Positions 35,624-44,544 of a DNA stretch of 64,000 nucleotides are shown here, piece by piece; within the stretch, counting starts at the first letter, position 1, and each line of letters starts with the position of its first letter. The notes beneath the pieces were generated by a model. The model was not told the DNA's origin and searched no databases. It was given only the letters and a program-made list of their open reading frames with translations. Position numbers and translations under genes: made by a program. The DNA comes from Streptomyces sp. SAT1 (lineage in GTDB: Bacteria > Actinomycetota > Actinomycetes > Streptomycetales > Streptomycetaceae): contig NZ_CP015849.1 in NCBI RefSeq assembly GCF_001654495.1, positions 3,509,501-3,573,500 of the forward strand, read 5' to 3'.

Positions 35624-36096
35624 GGCGCCGGGCGGCGGCCGGACTGACGGCGGTGGCCCTGGCCGGCACGGCCCTGCTGAGCGGCTGCGGCGGCTCGGCC
35701 TCCGGCGCCGAGCCCGCCGGGAAGGCCGAACTGTCCGTCAGCGGCGCCTACATGCCCCAGCCGGTGTCCGACTCGATGGCGGCCGGTTTCCTGACGATAG
35801 TCAACAAGGGCGACGCCGACGACGAGCTGACGTCGGTGACCAGTGACGCCGCGGGTTCCGTGACCGCGCACCGCACGGTCGGCCAGACGATGCAGGAGGC
35901 GGACCGGCTCACCGTGCCCGCCCACGGCCGGCTGGTGTTCAAGAGCGGTGCGAACCACCTGATGTTCGACATGCTCAAGCACCGGCCCCAGCAGGGCCAG
36001 ACGGTCTCCGTCCAGCTGCACTTCGCCAAGTCCGGCGATCTGCGGGTCGAGATGCCGGTGAAGCCCGCCACGTACGTCCCCGAGACCGGACACTGA
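35620..36096 (+). CDS. PCuAC-type extracytoplasmic Cu(I) chaperone (ECuC-like) lipoprotein
   Basis: 158 residues from GTG 35620 in the GTGA overlap. A lipoprotein signal (TAVALAGTALLSGCGG) is followed by a DUF461 cupredoxin-like domain. The copper ligands follow the H(M)X10MX21HXM pattern: TAHRTVGQTMQEADRL and, 20 residues on, SGANHLMFDM. Family members hand Cu(I) to Sco or CuA. Placement between sco and copC/D supports the same role here. Confidence 0.9.
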   Translation: MRRRAAAGLTAVALAGTALLSGCGGSASGAEPAGKAELSVSGAYMPQPVSDSMAAGFLTIVNKGDADDELTSVTSDAAGSVTAHRTVGQTMQEADRLTVPAHGRLVFKSGANHLMFDMLKHRPQQGQTVSVQLHFAKSGDLRVEMPVKPATYVPETGH

Positions 36097-36109
36097 GGGA
36101 GGGACCACC

Positions 36110-38188
36110 TTGACGCCGACCATCACCCCCCGCGTACGGAACCTGGTGCTGCTGTTCCTGGCCGTCGCCTGCGCGATCCTGGCCGGTGCCGCACCGGCCT
36201 CCGCGCACGCCGCGCTGACCGGCAGCGACCCCCGGCAGGGGGCGGTGGTCGCCCAGGCACCCGCCCAGGTCTCGCTGACCTTCTCCGAGGAGGTCGCGAT
36301 GAACGGTGACTCGCTGCGGGTGCTCGATCCCAAGGGTGCCCGCGTCGACACCGGGAAACCGGCCCACGTCAGCGGCACCACGTACAGCGTGCGGCTGCGC
36401 GGCGGGCTGACCAAGGGCACGTACACCGTCACCTACCAGGTGGTCTCCGCCGACAGCCACCCCGTGGGCGGCGCCTACACCTTCTCCATCGGGGCGCCCT
36501 CCAAGACCGCGGTCGTGGCCGGCGGCCAGGACGTGGGCGGCGGGTTCGTCGGCTGGCTGTACGGCATCGGGCGCTATGTGTCGTACGCCGGTTTCATCGT
36601 CCTGACCGGCGGCGCCGCCTTCGTCCTGGCCTGCTGGCAGCGCGGCGCCGGGGTGCGGGCCGTGCAGCGGCTCGTCGTCTCCGGCTGGGTCGCGCTCACC
36701 GCGGCCACCCTGGCGCTGCTGCTCCTGCGCGGCTCCTACACCACCTCCGGGAAGGCCGGGGACATCTTCGACCTGAACCTGCTCGGAGAGGTGCTCCAGA
36801 CCAAGACGGGCGCCGCCCTCGTCTCCCGGCTGCTGCTGCTCGCCGCTGCGGCGCTCTTCGTCGCGGTGCTCTTCGGGGCGTACGAGAAGCGGCAGGACGA
36901 GGAGAAGCGGGACCTGACGTTCGGGCTGGCGATCGGGGGCGTCGTGGTCGCCGCCGGGCTTGCGGCGAGCTGGGCCCTGGCCGAGCACGCCTCGGTCGGC
37001 CTCCAGCCGGGCATCGCGATGCCGGTCGACGTCGTCCATCTGCTGGCCGTCGCCGCCTGGCTGGGCGGACTCGTCGCGCTGCTGGTCGCGCTCTACCGGA
37101 CGCCCGCCGACACCCCGGTCGAGGCCGCGGCCGTACGCCGCTTCTCCCGTCTCGCCTTCGGCTCCGTGGTGGCCCTGGTCGCCACCGGCATCTACCAGTC
37201 CTGGCGCCAGGTCGGCTCTTGGACGGCGCTGACCGGCACCCGCTACGGGCAGCTGCTCCTGATCAAGGCCGGTCTGGTGCTGCTGATGGTCGCGGTCGCC
37301 TGGTTCTCCCGGCGCTGGACGGGGCGGCTGGCGGACACGGTGGGCGGTGGTGCCGCCGACCGGACGGCCACCGGATCCGCGGCCGGTTCCTCGGTTGGCT
37401 CCGCGGTTGGTTCCGCAAGCGGCTCTGTCATGGGTCCGCGCAAGGCGCCGGCCGGCGCGAAGAAGCCGGTCGGCGCGCGGAAGGGTGCGGCGGACGGGGA
37501 GACGGGGGGAGACGGCGCGGACGGGGACGCGGCGGAAGAGACGGACAGCGGGGCAGCCGGTAAGGGCGGGGCAGCCGGTAAGGCGGCTGCGAAGGCGGGC
37601 GACTCCGGTCGGGCCGCCCAGCTCGCCCGGCAGCGGGCCGCCGTGGACGCGGCACGGCAGAAGCGGCTGCGAGACGGTGACCCGAACCGGTTCGGGTTGC
37701 GCCGCTCGGTGCTGATGGAGGCCGGTGTCGCCGTCGTCCTGCTCGCCGTCACCACCGTGCTGACCCAGACGGAGCCGGGCCGCACGGAGGAGGAGGCCAA
37801 GGCGGCCACCTCGTCCTCGTCCACCTCCGCCGCCTCGTCCTCGACCGGTGCGGCCGCCCTCGACCTGCCGTTCGACACCGGCGGCCAGAACGGCCGGGGC
37901 GTCGTCCGGATCGACCTCGACCCCGCACGCGTGGGCGCCAACGAGCTGCACGTCTACGCACAGCGGCCGGACGGCAAGCCGTTCGACGTCGCCGAGCTCA
38001 AGATCGCCTTCACCCTCCCTGACCAGAAGATCGGGCCGCTCCCCGTCGCCCCCGACCACATCACCACCGGACACTGGGCGGCGGACGGGGTGCAGATCCC
38101 CATGGCGGGCGACTGGGAGGTCGCCGTGACCGTGCGGACCTCCGACATCGACCAGGTGACCGTCACCAAGAACGTCAAGATCGGCTGA
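36110..38188 (+). CDS. CopC-CopD fusion copper-transport protein
   Basis: 692 residues with an uncommon TTG start preceded by GAGGGAGGGA. The signal peptide is cut at ASA-HAAL, exposing an N-terminal His as in CopC. The CopC domain (about 33-130) keeps SADSHPVGGAYTFSIG. The CopD part has about eight helices (from YVSYAGFIVLTGG; DVVHLLAVAAWLGGLVALLV carries a conserved His). A charged, Ala/Gly/Lys-rich cytosolic insertion (about 415-520) precedes a last helix, and an extracellular YtkA-like domain closes the protein. The whole moves or senses copper across the membrane. The insertion is long and of low complexity. Confidence 0.9.
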   Translation: MTPTITPRVRNLVLLFLAVACAILAGAAPASAHAALTGSDPRQGAVVAQAPAQVSLTFSEEVAMNGDSLRVLDPKGARVDTGKPAHVSGTTYSVRLRGGLTKGTYTVTYQVVSADSHPVGGAYTFSIGAPSKTAVVAGGQDVGGGFVGWLYGIGRYVSYAGFIVLTGGAAFVLACWQRGAGVRAVQRLVVSGWVALTAATLALLLLRGSYTTSGKAGDIFDLNLLGEVLQTKTGAALVSRLLLLAAAALFVAVLFGAYEKRQDEEKRDLTFGLAIGGVVVAAGLAASWALAEHASVGLQPGIAMPVDVVHLLAVAAWLGGLVALLVALYRTPADTPVEAAAVRRFSRLAFGSVVALVATGIYQSWRQVGSWTALTGTRYGQLLLIKAGLVLLMVAVAWFSRRWTGRLADTVGGGAADRTATGSAAGSSVGSAVGSASGSVMGPRKAPAGAKKPVGARKGAADGETGGDGADGDAAEETDSGAAGKGGAAGKAAAKAGDSGRAAQLARQRAAVDAARQKRLRDGDPNRFGLRRSVLMEAGVAVVLLAVTTVLTQTEPGRTEEEAKAATSSSSTSAASSSTGAAALDLPFDTGGQNGRGVVRIDLDPARVGANELHVYAQRPDGKPFDVAELKIAFTLPDQKIGPLPVAPDHITTGHWAADGVQIPMAGDWEVAVTVRTSDIDQVTVTKNVKIG

Positions 38189-38194
38189 ACCACC

Positions 38195-39544
38195 ATGCCC
38201 GACCAGTCCACCCCGAAGAACGCCTCCCGGAACACCCGGGCTTCCCGGTCCTCCCGGGCTTCCGTCCCCGCCGCCGGCTCCGGCTCCGCTTCGGCCGTGC
38301 CCGAGCCCAGGGCGGCCGACGCCGCCGCCGGGGCGGGCATCTCGCGGCGGCTGCTGCTCGGCACGGCCGGTGCCAGTGGGCTGGTCCTGGGTGCGGCGGG
38401 CGCGGCCATCGGATACACCGCCGCGCCCGCCGGTGCCACCCCGCTGACCGCGCTCGGCTCCGATCGGGCCGTGTTTCACGTGAAACACCAGCCCGGGATC
38501 ACGGAGGGGCTCCAGTCCAGCGGCCATCTCGTCGCCTTCGACCTGACGGCCGGGTCGGGCCGCAAGGAGGCGGCGGCCCTGCTGCGCCGGTGGTCGGGGA
38601 CCGCCGAACGGCTGATGGCGGGCGAGCCCGCCGCGCACGGTGACACCGGCGTCGCACGGGACGCGGGCCCCTCGTCCCTGACGATCACCTTCGGCTTCGG
38701 CCGGTCGTTCTTCGACCGGACCGGCCTGGCACAGCAGCGGCCCGCCGCCTTGGAGCCGCTGCCCGCCTTCTCCTCCGACCGGCTCGACAAGGCCCGCAGC
38801 GACGGCGATCTCTGGGTGCAGATCGGCGCCAACGATGCCCTGGTCGCCTTCCACGCTCTGCGTGCCCTCCAGAAGGACGCGGGCAGCGCCGCCCGGGTGC
38901 GCTGGCAGATGAACGGTTTCAACCGTTCCCCGGGCGCCACCGCGCACCCCATGACGGCCCGCAACCTGATGGGCCAGGTCGACGGCACCAACAACCCGAA
39001 GCCCAAGGACCCCGACTTCGACCAGCGCATCTTCGTCCCCGACGGGGGCCGGCCCGCCTGGATGGCGAACGGCTCCTACGTCGTCGTACGCCGGATCCGC
39101 ATGCTCCTGGACGACTGGGAGAAGCTGTCCCTGCCCGAGCAGGAGAACGTCATCGGGCGCCGCAAGTCCGACGGCGCACCCCTCAGCGGGGGCACCGAGA
39201 CGACCGCCATGGACCTGGAGAAGGCCGGCCAGGACGGCACCTACGTCGTCCCGGTCAACGCGCACGCCCGCATCACGCGCCCCGACCAGAACGGCGGCGC
39301 GGCCATGCTGCGGCGCCCGTTCTCGTACCACGACGGCATCGCACCGGACGGCACACCGGACGCGGGGCTGCTGTTCATCTGCTGGCAGGCCGATCCGCTG
39401 CGGGGCTTCGTACCGGTGCAGCGCAAGCTGGACCGCGGCGACGCGCTGTCGCCGTTCATCCGGCACGAGGCGAGCGGGCTGTTCGCCGTGCCGGGCGGGG
39501 CCGCACGGGGCGAGTACGTCGGGCAGCGGCTCCTGGAGGGATGA
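38195..39544 (+). CDS. dtpA: Tat-exported DyP-type haem peroxidase (DtpA-like)
   Basis: 449 residues. A long disordered lead precedes a Tat signal with SRRLLLGTAGASGLVLGAAG (about 50-70). DyP motifs are the N-terminal FHVKHQPGI (normally FxGxHQxGI), NLMGQVDGTNNP with the catalytic Asp (GxxDG), and the haem-ligand His in ARITRP-region/YHDGIAPDG context; LFICWQADPLRGFVPVQRKL closes the fold. In S. lividans the homologue DtpA is required for maturation of the copper oxidase GlxA and is encoded with Sco and ECuC, the same order as here. The gene contains a perfect parS site. It follows copC/D by 6 bases. Confidence 0.92.
   Translation: MPDQSTPKNASRNTRASRSSRASVPAAGSGSASAVPEPRAADAAAGAGISRRLLLGTAGASGLVLGAAGAAIGYTAAPAGATPLTALGSDRAVFHVKHQPGITEGLQSSGHLVAFDLTAGSGRKEAAALLRRWSGTAERLMAGEPAAHGDTGVARDAGPSSLTITFGFGRSFFDRTGLAQQRPAALEPLPAFSSDRLDKARSDGDLWVQIGANDALVAFHALRALQKDAGSAARVRWQMNGFNRSPGATAHPMTARNLMGQVDGTNNPKPKDPDFDQRIFVPDGGRPAWMANGSYVVVRRIRMLLDDWEKLSLPEQENVIGRRKSDGAPLSGGTETTAMDLEKAGQDGTYVVPVNAHARITRPDQNGGAAMLRRPFSYHDGIAPDGTPDAGLLFICWQADPLRGFVPVQRKLDRGDALSPFIRHEASGLFAVPGGAARGEYVGQRLLEG
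38473..38486. other. parS site inside the DyP peroxidase gene
   Basis: GTTTCACGTGAAAC, the exact Streptomyces ParB-binding palindrome, extended to GTGTTTCACGTGAAACAC (38471-38488). It is read in frame as Val-Phe-His-Val-Lys-His. parS sites near oriC are loaded with ParB to organise the origin domain. Confidence 0.9.
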
Positions 39545-39583
39545 CGCCTCGGAGGGCACAGCCCCGGAGGGCACACCTCTTCG

Positions 39584-39636
39584 AGGGTGAGGGGAACCGG
39601 GGCGGACCTTAGGGCGAGGGGAACGGGGCGGACCGT
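39584..39636. repeat. About 27-bp tandem repeat before pheA
   Basis: Two near-identical units (39584-39610 and 39611-39636), each starting AGGGYGAGGGGAAC and ending GGCGGACC, are followed by a partial third, AGGGTGAGGGC, that supplies the GGTGAGG in front of the pheA ATG. The ribosome site of pheA therefore lies in a repeat copy. Confidence 0.7.
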
Positions 39637-39647
39637 AGGGTGAGGGC

Positions 39648-40580
39648 ATGTCAGCGAGCTACGCCTATCTCGGTCCGGAAGGCACCTTCACCGAAGTGGC
39701 GCTCCGCAGACTCCCGGAGGCGGCCACCCGGGAGCTGGTTCCGCATGTGTCCGTGCAGTCGGCACTGGACGCGGTCCGCGACGGAGCGGCCGAGGCCGCG
39801 TTCGTGCCCATCGAGAACTCCGTCGAGGGCGGCATCACCACGACGCTCGACGAACTGGTCGCGGGCCGCCCACTGATGATCTACCGCGAGGTGCTGCTCT
39901 CGATCGCCTTCGCGCTGCTGGTCAGGCCCGGTACCGGCCTCGACGCCATCCGGACGGTCACCGCCCATCCGGCCGCCCAGCCACAGGTGCGCAACTGGCT
40001 GAAGGCGCGTCTGCCCGACGCCCGCTGGGAGTCGGCCGCCTCCAACGCCGACGGCGCCCGGCTGGTCCAGGAAGGCCGCTACGACGCCGCCTTCGCCGGT
40101 GCGTTCGCCGCGGCCCGGTACGGGCTCGAAGCACTGGAGACGGGCATCCATGACGCGGAGAACGCGCAGACCCGGTTCGTTCTCGTCGGCCGTCCCGCGC
40201 GGCCGGCCGCGCCGAGCGGTGCGGACAAGACGTCCGTGGTCCTCTGGCAGCGGGCCGACCATCCCGGCGGACTGCGCGACCTGCTGGGCGAGTTCTCCGG
40301 CCGGGGGATCAACCTGATGCTGCTCCAGTCCCGTCCCACCGGCGCGGGCATCGGCAACTACTGCTTCTGCATCGACGCCGAGGGACATATCGCCGACCGC
40401 CGGATGGCCGAGGCGCTGACGGGCCTGAAGCGAGTCTGCCCGGAGGTGCGCTTCCTCGGCTCGTACCCGCGCGCGGACATCGGCGCCGCGGACGTGCGGC
40501 CCCCGTTCGCCGGAACGTCGGACGAGGAGTTCATGGCCGCCGCCGAGTGGGTGGCACGCTGCCAGGACGGCCGTTTCTAG
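39648..40580 (+). CDS. pheA: Prephenate dehydratase
   Basis: 310 residues. The catalytic domain is at about 4-185: YLGPEGTFTEVALRRL, VPIENSVEGGITTTLDEL and AENAQTRFVLVGRP with the conserved Thr-Arg-Phe. A regulatory ACT domain (about 200-280; DHPGGLRDLLGEFSGRGINL, then LQSRPTGAGIGNYCF) includes the ESRP-like phenylalanine-binding motif, here QSRP. It converts prephenate to phenylpyruvate in phenylalanine synthesis and is probably inhibited by phenylalanine. It is the stand-alone actinobacterial form without chorismate mutase. Confidence 0.95.
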   Translation: MSASYAYLGPEGTFTEVALRRLPEAATRELVPHVSVQSALDAVRDGAAEAAFVPIENSVEGGITTTLDELVAGRPLMIYREVLLSIAFALLVRPGTGLDAIRTVTAHPAAQPQVRNWLKARLPDARWESAASNADGARLVQEGRYDAAFAGAFAAARYGLEALETGIHDAENAQTRFVLVGRPARPAAPSGADKTSVVLWQRADHPGGLRDLLGEFSGRGINLMLLQSRPTGAGIGNYCFCIDAEGHIADRRMAEALTGLKRVCPEVRFLGSYPRADIGAADVRPPFAGTSDEEFMAAAEWVARCQDGRF

Positions 40581-41152
40581 TCACTTCCGACCGGGTACGA
40601 CCAGTCCTACCTGCAGATCTTCGTTATCCACAGAAGTTATCCACAGGTCCGCTTCTCGACCTGGGGACAAGTCGACACCGGCAGGCGAGTCGGTCGACAA
40701 ATCGCCCTTCAAGTCCCAGGGCGGGCCATCGGACGGCAGGTCACCCTTCGTCCACTCGTTTCCCATGGTTCATCTTTTGGGGCGACCCTTTTCCACCCGA
40801 AAGTGGGTGTCGAGCCCGTTTGACCCGGGAATTCTTGCGGTGCCCCGTACTTCCGGAGTGATCAATTCCGAAGTCCACAGATCTTTCGCACAGCCTGTGG
40901 ATAACTTTTCCGCAGTCCTGGATTCCTGTGGACAACCCATCCTCCAAGTCCGGTTGCCCACAAGGGAATCCAGTCAACAGGACGGCCACCGGCCGCCCTC
41001 TTCCAGGGGCCCGCCGGGGCCCCTATTGACACGGTGCGCAATTCTGCCCTGACCGTGCGTACGGCCCCGCGGAGCGGCGGACCCGAATCGCAGGGGAGCG
41101 GACCCGAATACTGGGTCGTGAGCCGGAACGCCGCACCGGTAGCCTTGAGCAT
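40581..41152. other. DnaA-box cluster between pheA and serS
   Basis: 572 bases without a gene, AT-richer than anything nearby. DnaA boxes by eye: TTATCCACA at 40624-40632 and 40637-40645 (plus), TGTGGATAA at 40896-40904 and TGTGGACAA at 40927-40935 (minus orientation), TTGCCCACA at 40954-40962, with weaker AAGTCCACA (40871) and TGGGGACAA (40662). The Streptomyces consensus is TTGTCCACA. It is not oriC, since dnaA and dnaN are absent. A DnaA-titrating or replication-regulating cluster is the likely role; such a cluster outside oriC has been described in S. coelicolor. Confidence 0.8.
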
Positions 41153-42430
41153 GTGATTGACCTTCGTCTGCTCCGTGAGGACCCTGACCGTGCGCGCGCC
41201 TCGCAGCGCGCCCGTGGAGAGGACGTCGCGCTCGTCGACTCCCTCCTGTCTGCCGACGAGCGGCGCAGGTCGTCCGGCGTCCGCTTCGACGAGCTGCGCG
41301 CCGAGCAGAAGGCGCTGGGCAAGCTCATCCCCAAGGCCGCCGGTGACGAGAAGGCCGAGCTGCTGAAGAAGGCCGGCCAGCTCGCCGCCGACGTCAAGAC
41401 GGCCGACGCCGAGCGCGACGCGGCCGACGCCGAGACCCAGGAGCTGCTGCTCCGGCTCGGCAACCTCGTCCACCCCGAGGTCCCGGTCGGCGGCGAGGAG
41501 GACTTCGTCACGCTGGAGACGCACGGCACCCACCGCGACTTCGCCGCCGAGGGCTTCGAGCCCCGGGACCACCTGGAGCTGGGCCAGCTCCTCGGCGCGA
41601 TCGACGTGGAGCGCGGCGCGAAGGTCTCCGGCTCCCGCTTCTACTTCCTCACCGGTGTCGGCGCCCTGCTGGAGCTGGCCCTGGTGAACGCGGCGATCGC
41701 CCAGGCCACCGCCGCCGGCTTCACGCCCATGCTCACCCCGGCGCTGGTGCGCCCGCAGTCCATGGCCGGCACCGGTTTCCTCGGGCAGGCCGCCCAGGAC
41801 GTCTACCACCTCGACAAGGACGACCTGTACCTGGTCGGCACGTCCGAGGTGCCGCTGGCGGCCTACCACATGGACGAGATCATCGACGCCGACCGGCTGC
41901 CGCTGCGCTACGCGGGCTTCTCGCCCTGCTTCCGCCGCGAGGCCGGCTCGCACGGCAAGGACACCCGGGGCATCTTCCGTGTGCACCAGTTCGACAAGGT
42001 CGAGATGTTCTCCTACGTCGCCCCCGAGGACTCGCGGGCGGAGCACCAACGGCTGCTGGAGTGGGAGAAGCAGTGGCTGACCTCGCTGGAGCTGCCGTTC
42101 CGCGTGATCGACGTCGCCTCGGGCGACCTCGGTTCGTCGGCCGCGCGCAAGTTCGACTGCGAGGCGTGGATCCCGACCCAGGGCAAGTACCGCGAGCTGA
42201 CCTCGACCTCGGACTGCACCGAGTTCCAGTCGCGGCGGCTGTCCATCCGCGTCCGCGACGGCAAGCAGGTCAAGCCGCTGGCCACGCTGAACGGCACGCT
42301 GTGCGCCGTACCGCGCACCATCGTCGCCCTGCTGGAGAACCACCAGCAGGCCGACGGCTCCGTGCGCGTGCCCGAGGTGCTGCGTCCCTACCTCGGCGGC
42401 CGGGAGGTCCTGGAGCCGCTGGCCAAGTGA
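41153..42430 (+). CDS. serS: Seryl-tRNA synthetase
   Basis: 425 residues from GTG 41153 ([20 protein letters not shown]). The N-terminal coiled-coil arm (about 30-105, [20 protein letters not shown]) grips the long variable arm of tRNA-Ser. Class II motif 2 is [20 protein letters not shown] with [12 protein letters not shown], and motif 3 is [20 protein letters not shown]. It charges tRNA-Ser and tRNA-Sec with serine. Its stop overlaps the HAD gene start as GTGA. A tRNA-Ser gene lies 0.9 kb downstream on the other strand. Confidence 0.97.
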   Translation: MIDLRLLREDPDRARASQRARGEDVALVDSLLSADERRRSSGVRFDELRAEQKALGKLIPKAAGDEKAELLKKAGQLAADVKTADAERDAADAETQELLLRLGNLVHPEVPVGGEEDFVTLETHGTHRDFAAEGFEPRDHLELGQLLGAIDVERGAKVSGSRFYFLTGVGALLELALVNAAIAQATAAGFTPMLTPALVRPQSMAGTGFLGQAAQDVYHLDKDDLYLVGTSEVPLAAYHMDEIIDADRLPLRYAGFSPCFRREAGSHGKDTRGIFRVHQFDKVEMFSYVAPEDSRAEHQRLLEWEKQWLTSLELPFRVIDVASGDLGSSAARKFDCEAWIPTQGKYRELTSTSDCTEFQSRRLSIRVRDGKQVKPLATLNGTLCAVPRTIVALLENHQQADGSVRVPEVLRPYLGGREVLEPLAK

Positions 42431-43263
42431 CCGCCACCGCCACCACGGCCGTCGGCGAGAACTCCGGCGGCCTCCCCTACCGGCTGGTCGCGACCGACCT
42501 CGACGGCACCCTGCTGCGGTCCGACGAGTCGGTCTCGCCCCGCACCCGTGAGGCGCTCGCCGCGGTCACCGCGGCGGGTGCCGCGCACATCGTCGTCACC
42601 GGCCGCGCCACCCCCTGGACCCGGCACATCCTGGACGACCTCGGCTACCGCGGCCTCGCGGTCTGCGGCCAGGGCGCCCAGGTGTACCACGCCGGCGAGC
42701 ACCGGCTGCTGACCTCGGTGACCCTGGACCGGCAGCTGGCCGGGGTGGCGCTGGCCAAGATCGAGGCCGAGGTCGGCCCGCTCTACCTGGCGGCCAGCCG
42801 GGACGGGCTGGACGGCGAGGTGCTGGTGGGTCCCGGATACGCCGTGACCGGCGCCCTGCCCGCCACCCCGCTGACGGACGCCTCCGATCTGTGGAGCGCC
42901 CCGCTCAACAAGATCTACATCCAGCACCCGACGCTCTCCGACGACGCGCTCGCCGAGGCCGCGCACCGGGCGGCGGGCGGCTTCGTCTCGGTCACCATGG
43001 CCGGCGAGGGCATAGTGGAGCTTCTTCCGCTCGGCCTGTCGAAGGCGACGGGGCTGTCACTGGCCGCCCGGCGGATGGGTCTGAAGCCGGCCGACACGAT
43101 CGCCTTCGGCGACATGCCCAACGACATCCCCATGTTCGCCTGGGCCGCCCACGGGGTGGCCATGGCCAACGCCCACGAGGAGCTGAAGGCGGTCGCGGAC
43201 GAGGTGACGGCCTCCCACGAGGAGGACGGCATCGCGGTGGTGCTGGAACGGTGGCTGGGCTGA
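42427..43263 (+). CDS. HAD-superfamily Cof-type phosphatase
   Basis: 278 residues from GTG 42427, translationally coupled to serS. HAD motif I is [13 protein letters not shown] (about 20), motif II is IVVTGRA, motif III is [11 protein letters not shown] with Lys, and motif IV is [16 protein letters not shown]. The large C2B cap places it with Cof/YbiV-type enzymes, which dephosphorylate sugar phosphates and PLP in other bacteria. The substrate is unknown here. A paralogue lies at 53446-54354. Confidence 0.9.
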   Translation: MTATATTAVGENSGGLPYRLVATDLDGTLLRSDESVSPRTREALAAVTAAGAAHIVVTGRATPWTRHILDDLGYRGLAVCGQGAQVYHAGEHRLLTSVTLDRQLAGVALAKIEAEVGPLYLAASRDGLDGEVLVGPGYAVTGALPATPLTDASDLWSAPLNKIYIQHPTLSDDALAEAAHRAAGGFVSVTMAGEGIVELLPLGLSKATGLSLAARRMGLKPADTIAFGDMPNDIPMFAWAAHGVAMANAHEELKAVADEVTASHEEDGIAVVLERWLG

Positions 43264-43311
43264 GCCCGGAGCATCACGCCGCCCAGCCCGACCATGCCTG
43301 CGCCCGTGGCC

Positions 43312-43429
<118 letters not shown>

Positions 43430-43813
43430 GGGTGGGCGGCTCACGCGACAGCGGGTCGCGTGCTCGAAGCAGCCGCCCCGGGCAGTGCCCCGTGCGGGGC
43501 GGGCTCCACGGAGCGGCTCAGCGCTCCGGACTCCGCCGCGGGCTGCCCTGTCGGGAGCCGGGCGTACTGCCGTGCATGGGCATCGCCTCGCTCCTCTCCC
43601 GGAACATGGGCGCCGGTCCGATCCGGCGCTGCGGACATCACCACTGTGCCCACCCGGCAGCCACGGCGCCACTGAATTAGCCCCGGCCGCCCGGCCGTTC
43701 GGCACCGCCCTCGTCGGCAACGGCCCTGCCGGGCGAGCTGGCGGCCGGGCGAACTGCCGACCGGGTGAGCGAGGGGCCGCGCCCACTCGCCCGCCCCGGG
43801 ACATGTCCGGTTC
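43430..43813. other. Gene-less stretch after the tRNA-Ser
   Basis: 384 bases with several short open frames in both directions but no ribosome site, codon bias or recognisable motif. GC-rich inverted repeats (for example around GTGCCCCGTGCGGGGC at 43487) are the only structure seen. Confidence 0.4.
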
Positions 43814-44533
43814 TCACTCCTCGCCGGCGAGGGTCAGGGCCCGCAGCTTCTGCCCCGCGTACCAGGTGGCCAGCACGGTCACCAGCACCAGCAGGACCGT
43901 CGCCGTCGTCAGCCCGACCTCGGAGGTCACCAGGTCCCCGCCCGCGACCTTGTGCGCCACGGCCAGGGCCCACTGCTGGATGCTCAGGGTGCGCGCCCCG
44001 GGCACCAGGGAGCCGAACAGCGCCTCCCAGACCAGCGCGTAGACCAGTCCGAAGACCACCGCGTGCCGGGAGACCGTGCCCAGCAGGAGGAAGAGGGCGG
44101 CGTAGGCGATGGAGGCGACCAGCGCCGCCACCGTGTAGGCCACCGCGACCTGCTGGCCGTTGCCGTTGAGGATCAGTCCGGCGATCAGCGTCGGCACCGC
44201 GGAGAACACCATCGTCACGGCGATGGCCACGATCAGCTTGGTGAAGATGATGACCGGCCGCTTCAGCGGCTTGGACAGCAGGTACACCACCGAGCCGTCG
44301 TCGATCTCCGGTCCGATGGCGCCGGTGCCGGCGATGACGCCGATGATCGGCACCATCGTGGCGAGGGCGAAACCGCCGAGGACGTTCACCGCGGTCTGGT
44401 CGTCGGCGCCGGTGAGGGCGCGGACGGCCACGGCGATGACGATCAGCAGCAGGGGCAGCGCGCCGAGGATGAGGGCCCGGCGGCGGCCGAGCAGAGCCCG
44501 ATAGGTGAGCCGGGCGACTGTGGGGTCGTACAT
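43814..44533 (-). CDS. ABC transporter permease (ABC-2 type), last gene of the operon
   Basis: 239 residues with six hydrophobic helices (ALILGALPLLLIVIAVAV, ATMVPIIGVIAGTGAIG, VIIFTKLIVAIAVTMVFSAV, ALVASIAYAALFLLLG, AVVFGLVYALVWEALFG, TATVLLVLVTVLATWYAG). The region DDGSVVYLLSKPLKRPVIIF matches the coupling loop of exporters resembling the NatB/YhaP or bacitracin-type permeases. It starts 11 bases after the preceding ATPase gene and forms the second ATPase-permease pair of the cluster. Substrate unknown. Confidence 0.85.
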   Translation of the reverse strand: MYDPTVARLTYRALLGRRRALILGALPLLLIVIAVAVRALTGADDQTAVNVLGGFALATMVPIIGVIAGTGAIGPEIDDGSVVYLLSKPLKRPVIIFTKLIVAIAVTMVFSAVPTLIAGLILNGNGQQVAVAYTVAALVASIAYAALFLLLGTVSRHAVVFGLVYALVWEALFGSLVPGARTLSIQQWALAVAHKVAGGDLVTSEVGLTTATVLLVLVTVLATWYAGQKLRALTLAGEE

Positions 44534-44544
44534 CGTGGGGCCTC

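Noticed and set aside
35975..39649. A 1224-residue minus-strand open frame across copC/D and dtpA.
   Set aside because: It lies opposite well-supported genes with clear motifs; its composition is that of an antisense frame.
40581..41152. The chromosomal origin oriC.
   Set aside because: It has DnaA boxes but fewer than expected for Streptomyces oriC, and dnaA/dnaN are not beside it.
43460..43675. A small Cys/His-containing peptide gene after the tRNA-Ser.
   Set aside because: No ribosome site, no codon bias and overlapping open frames in all phases; nothing supports translation.
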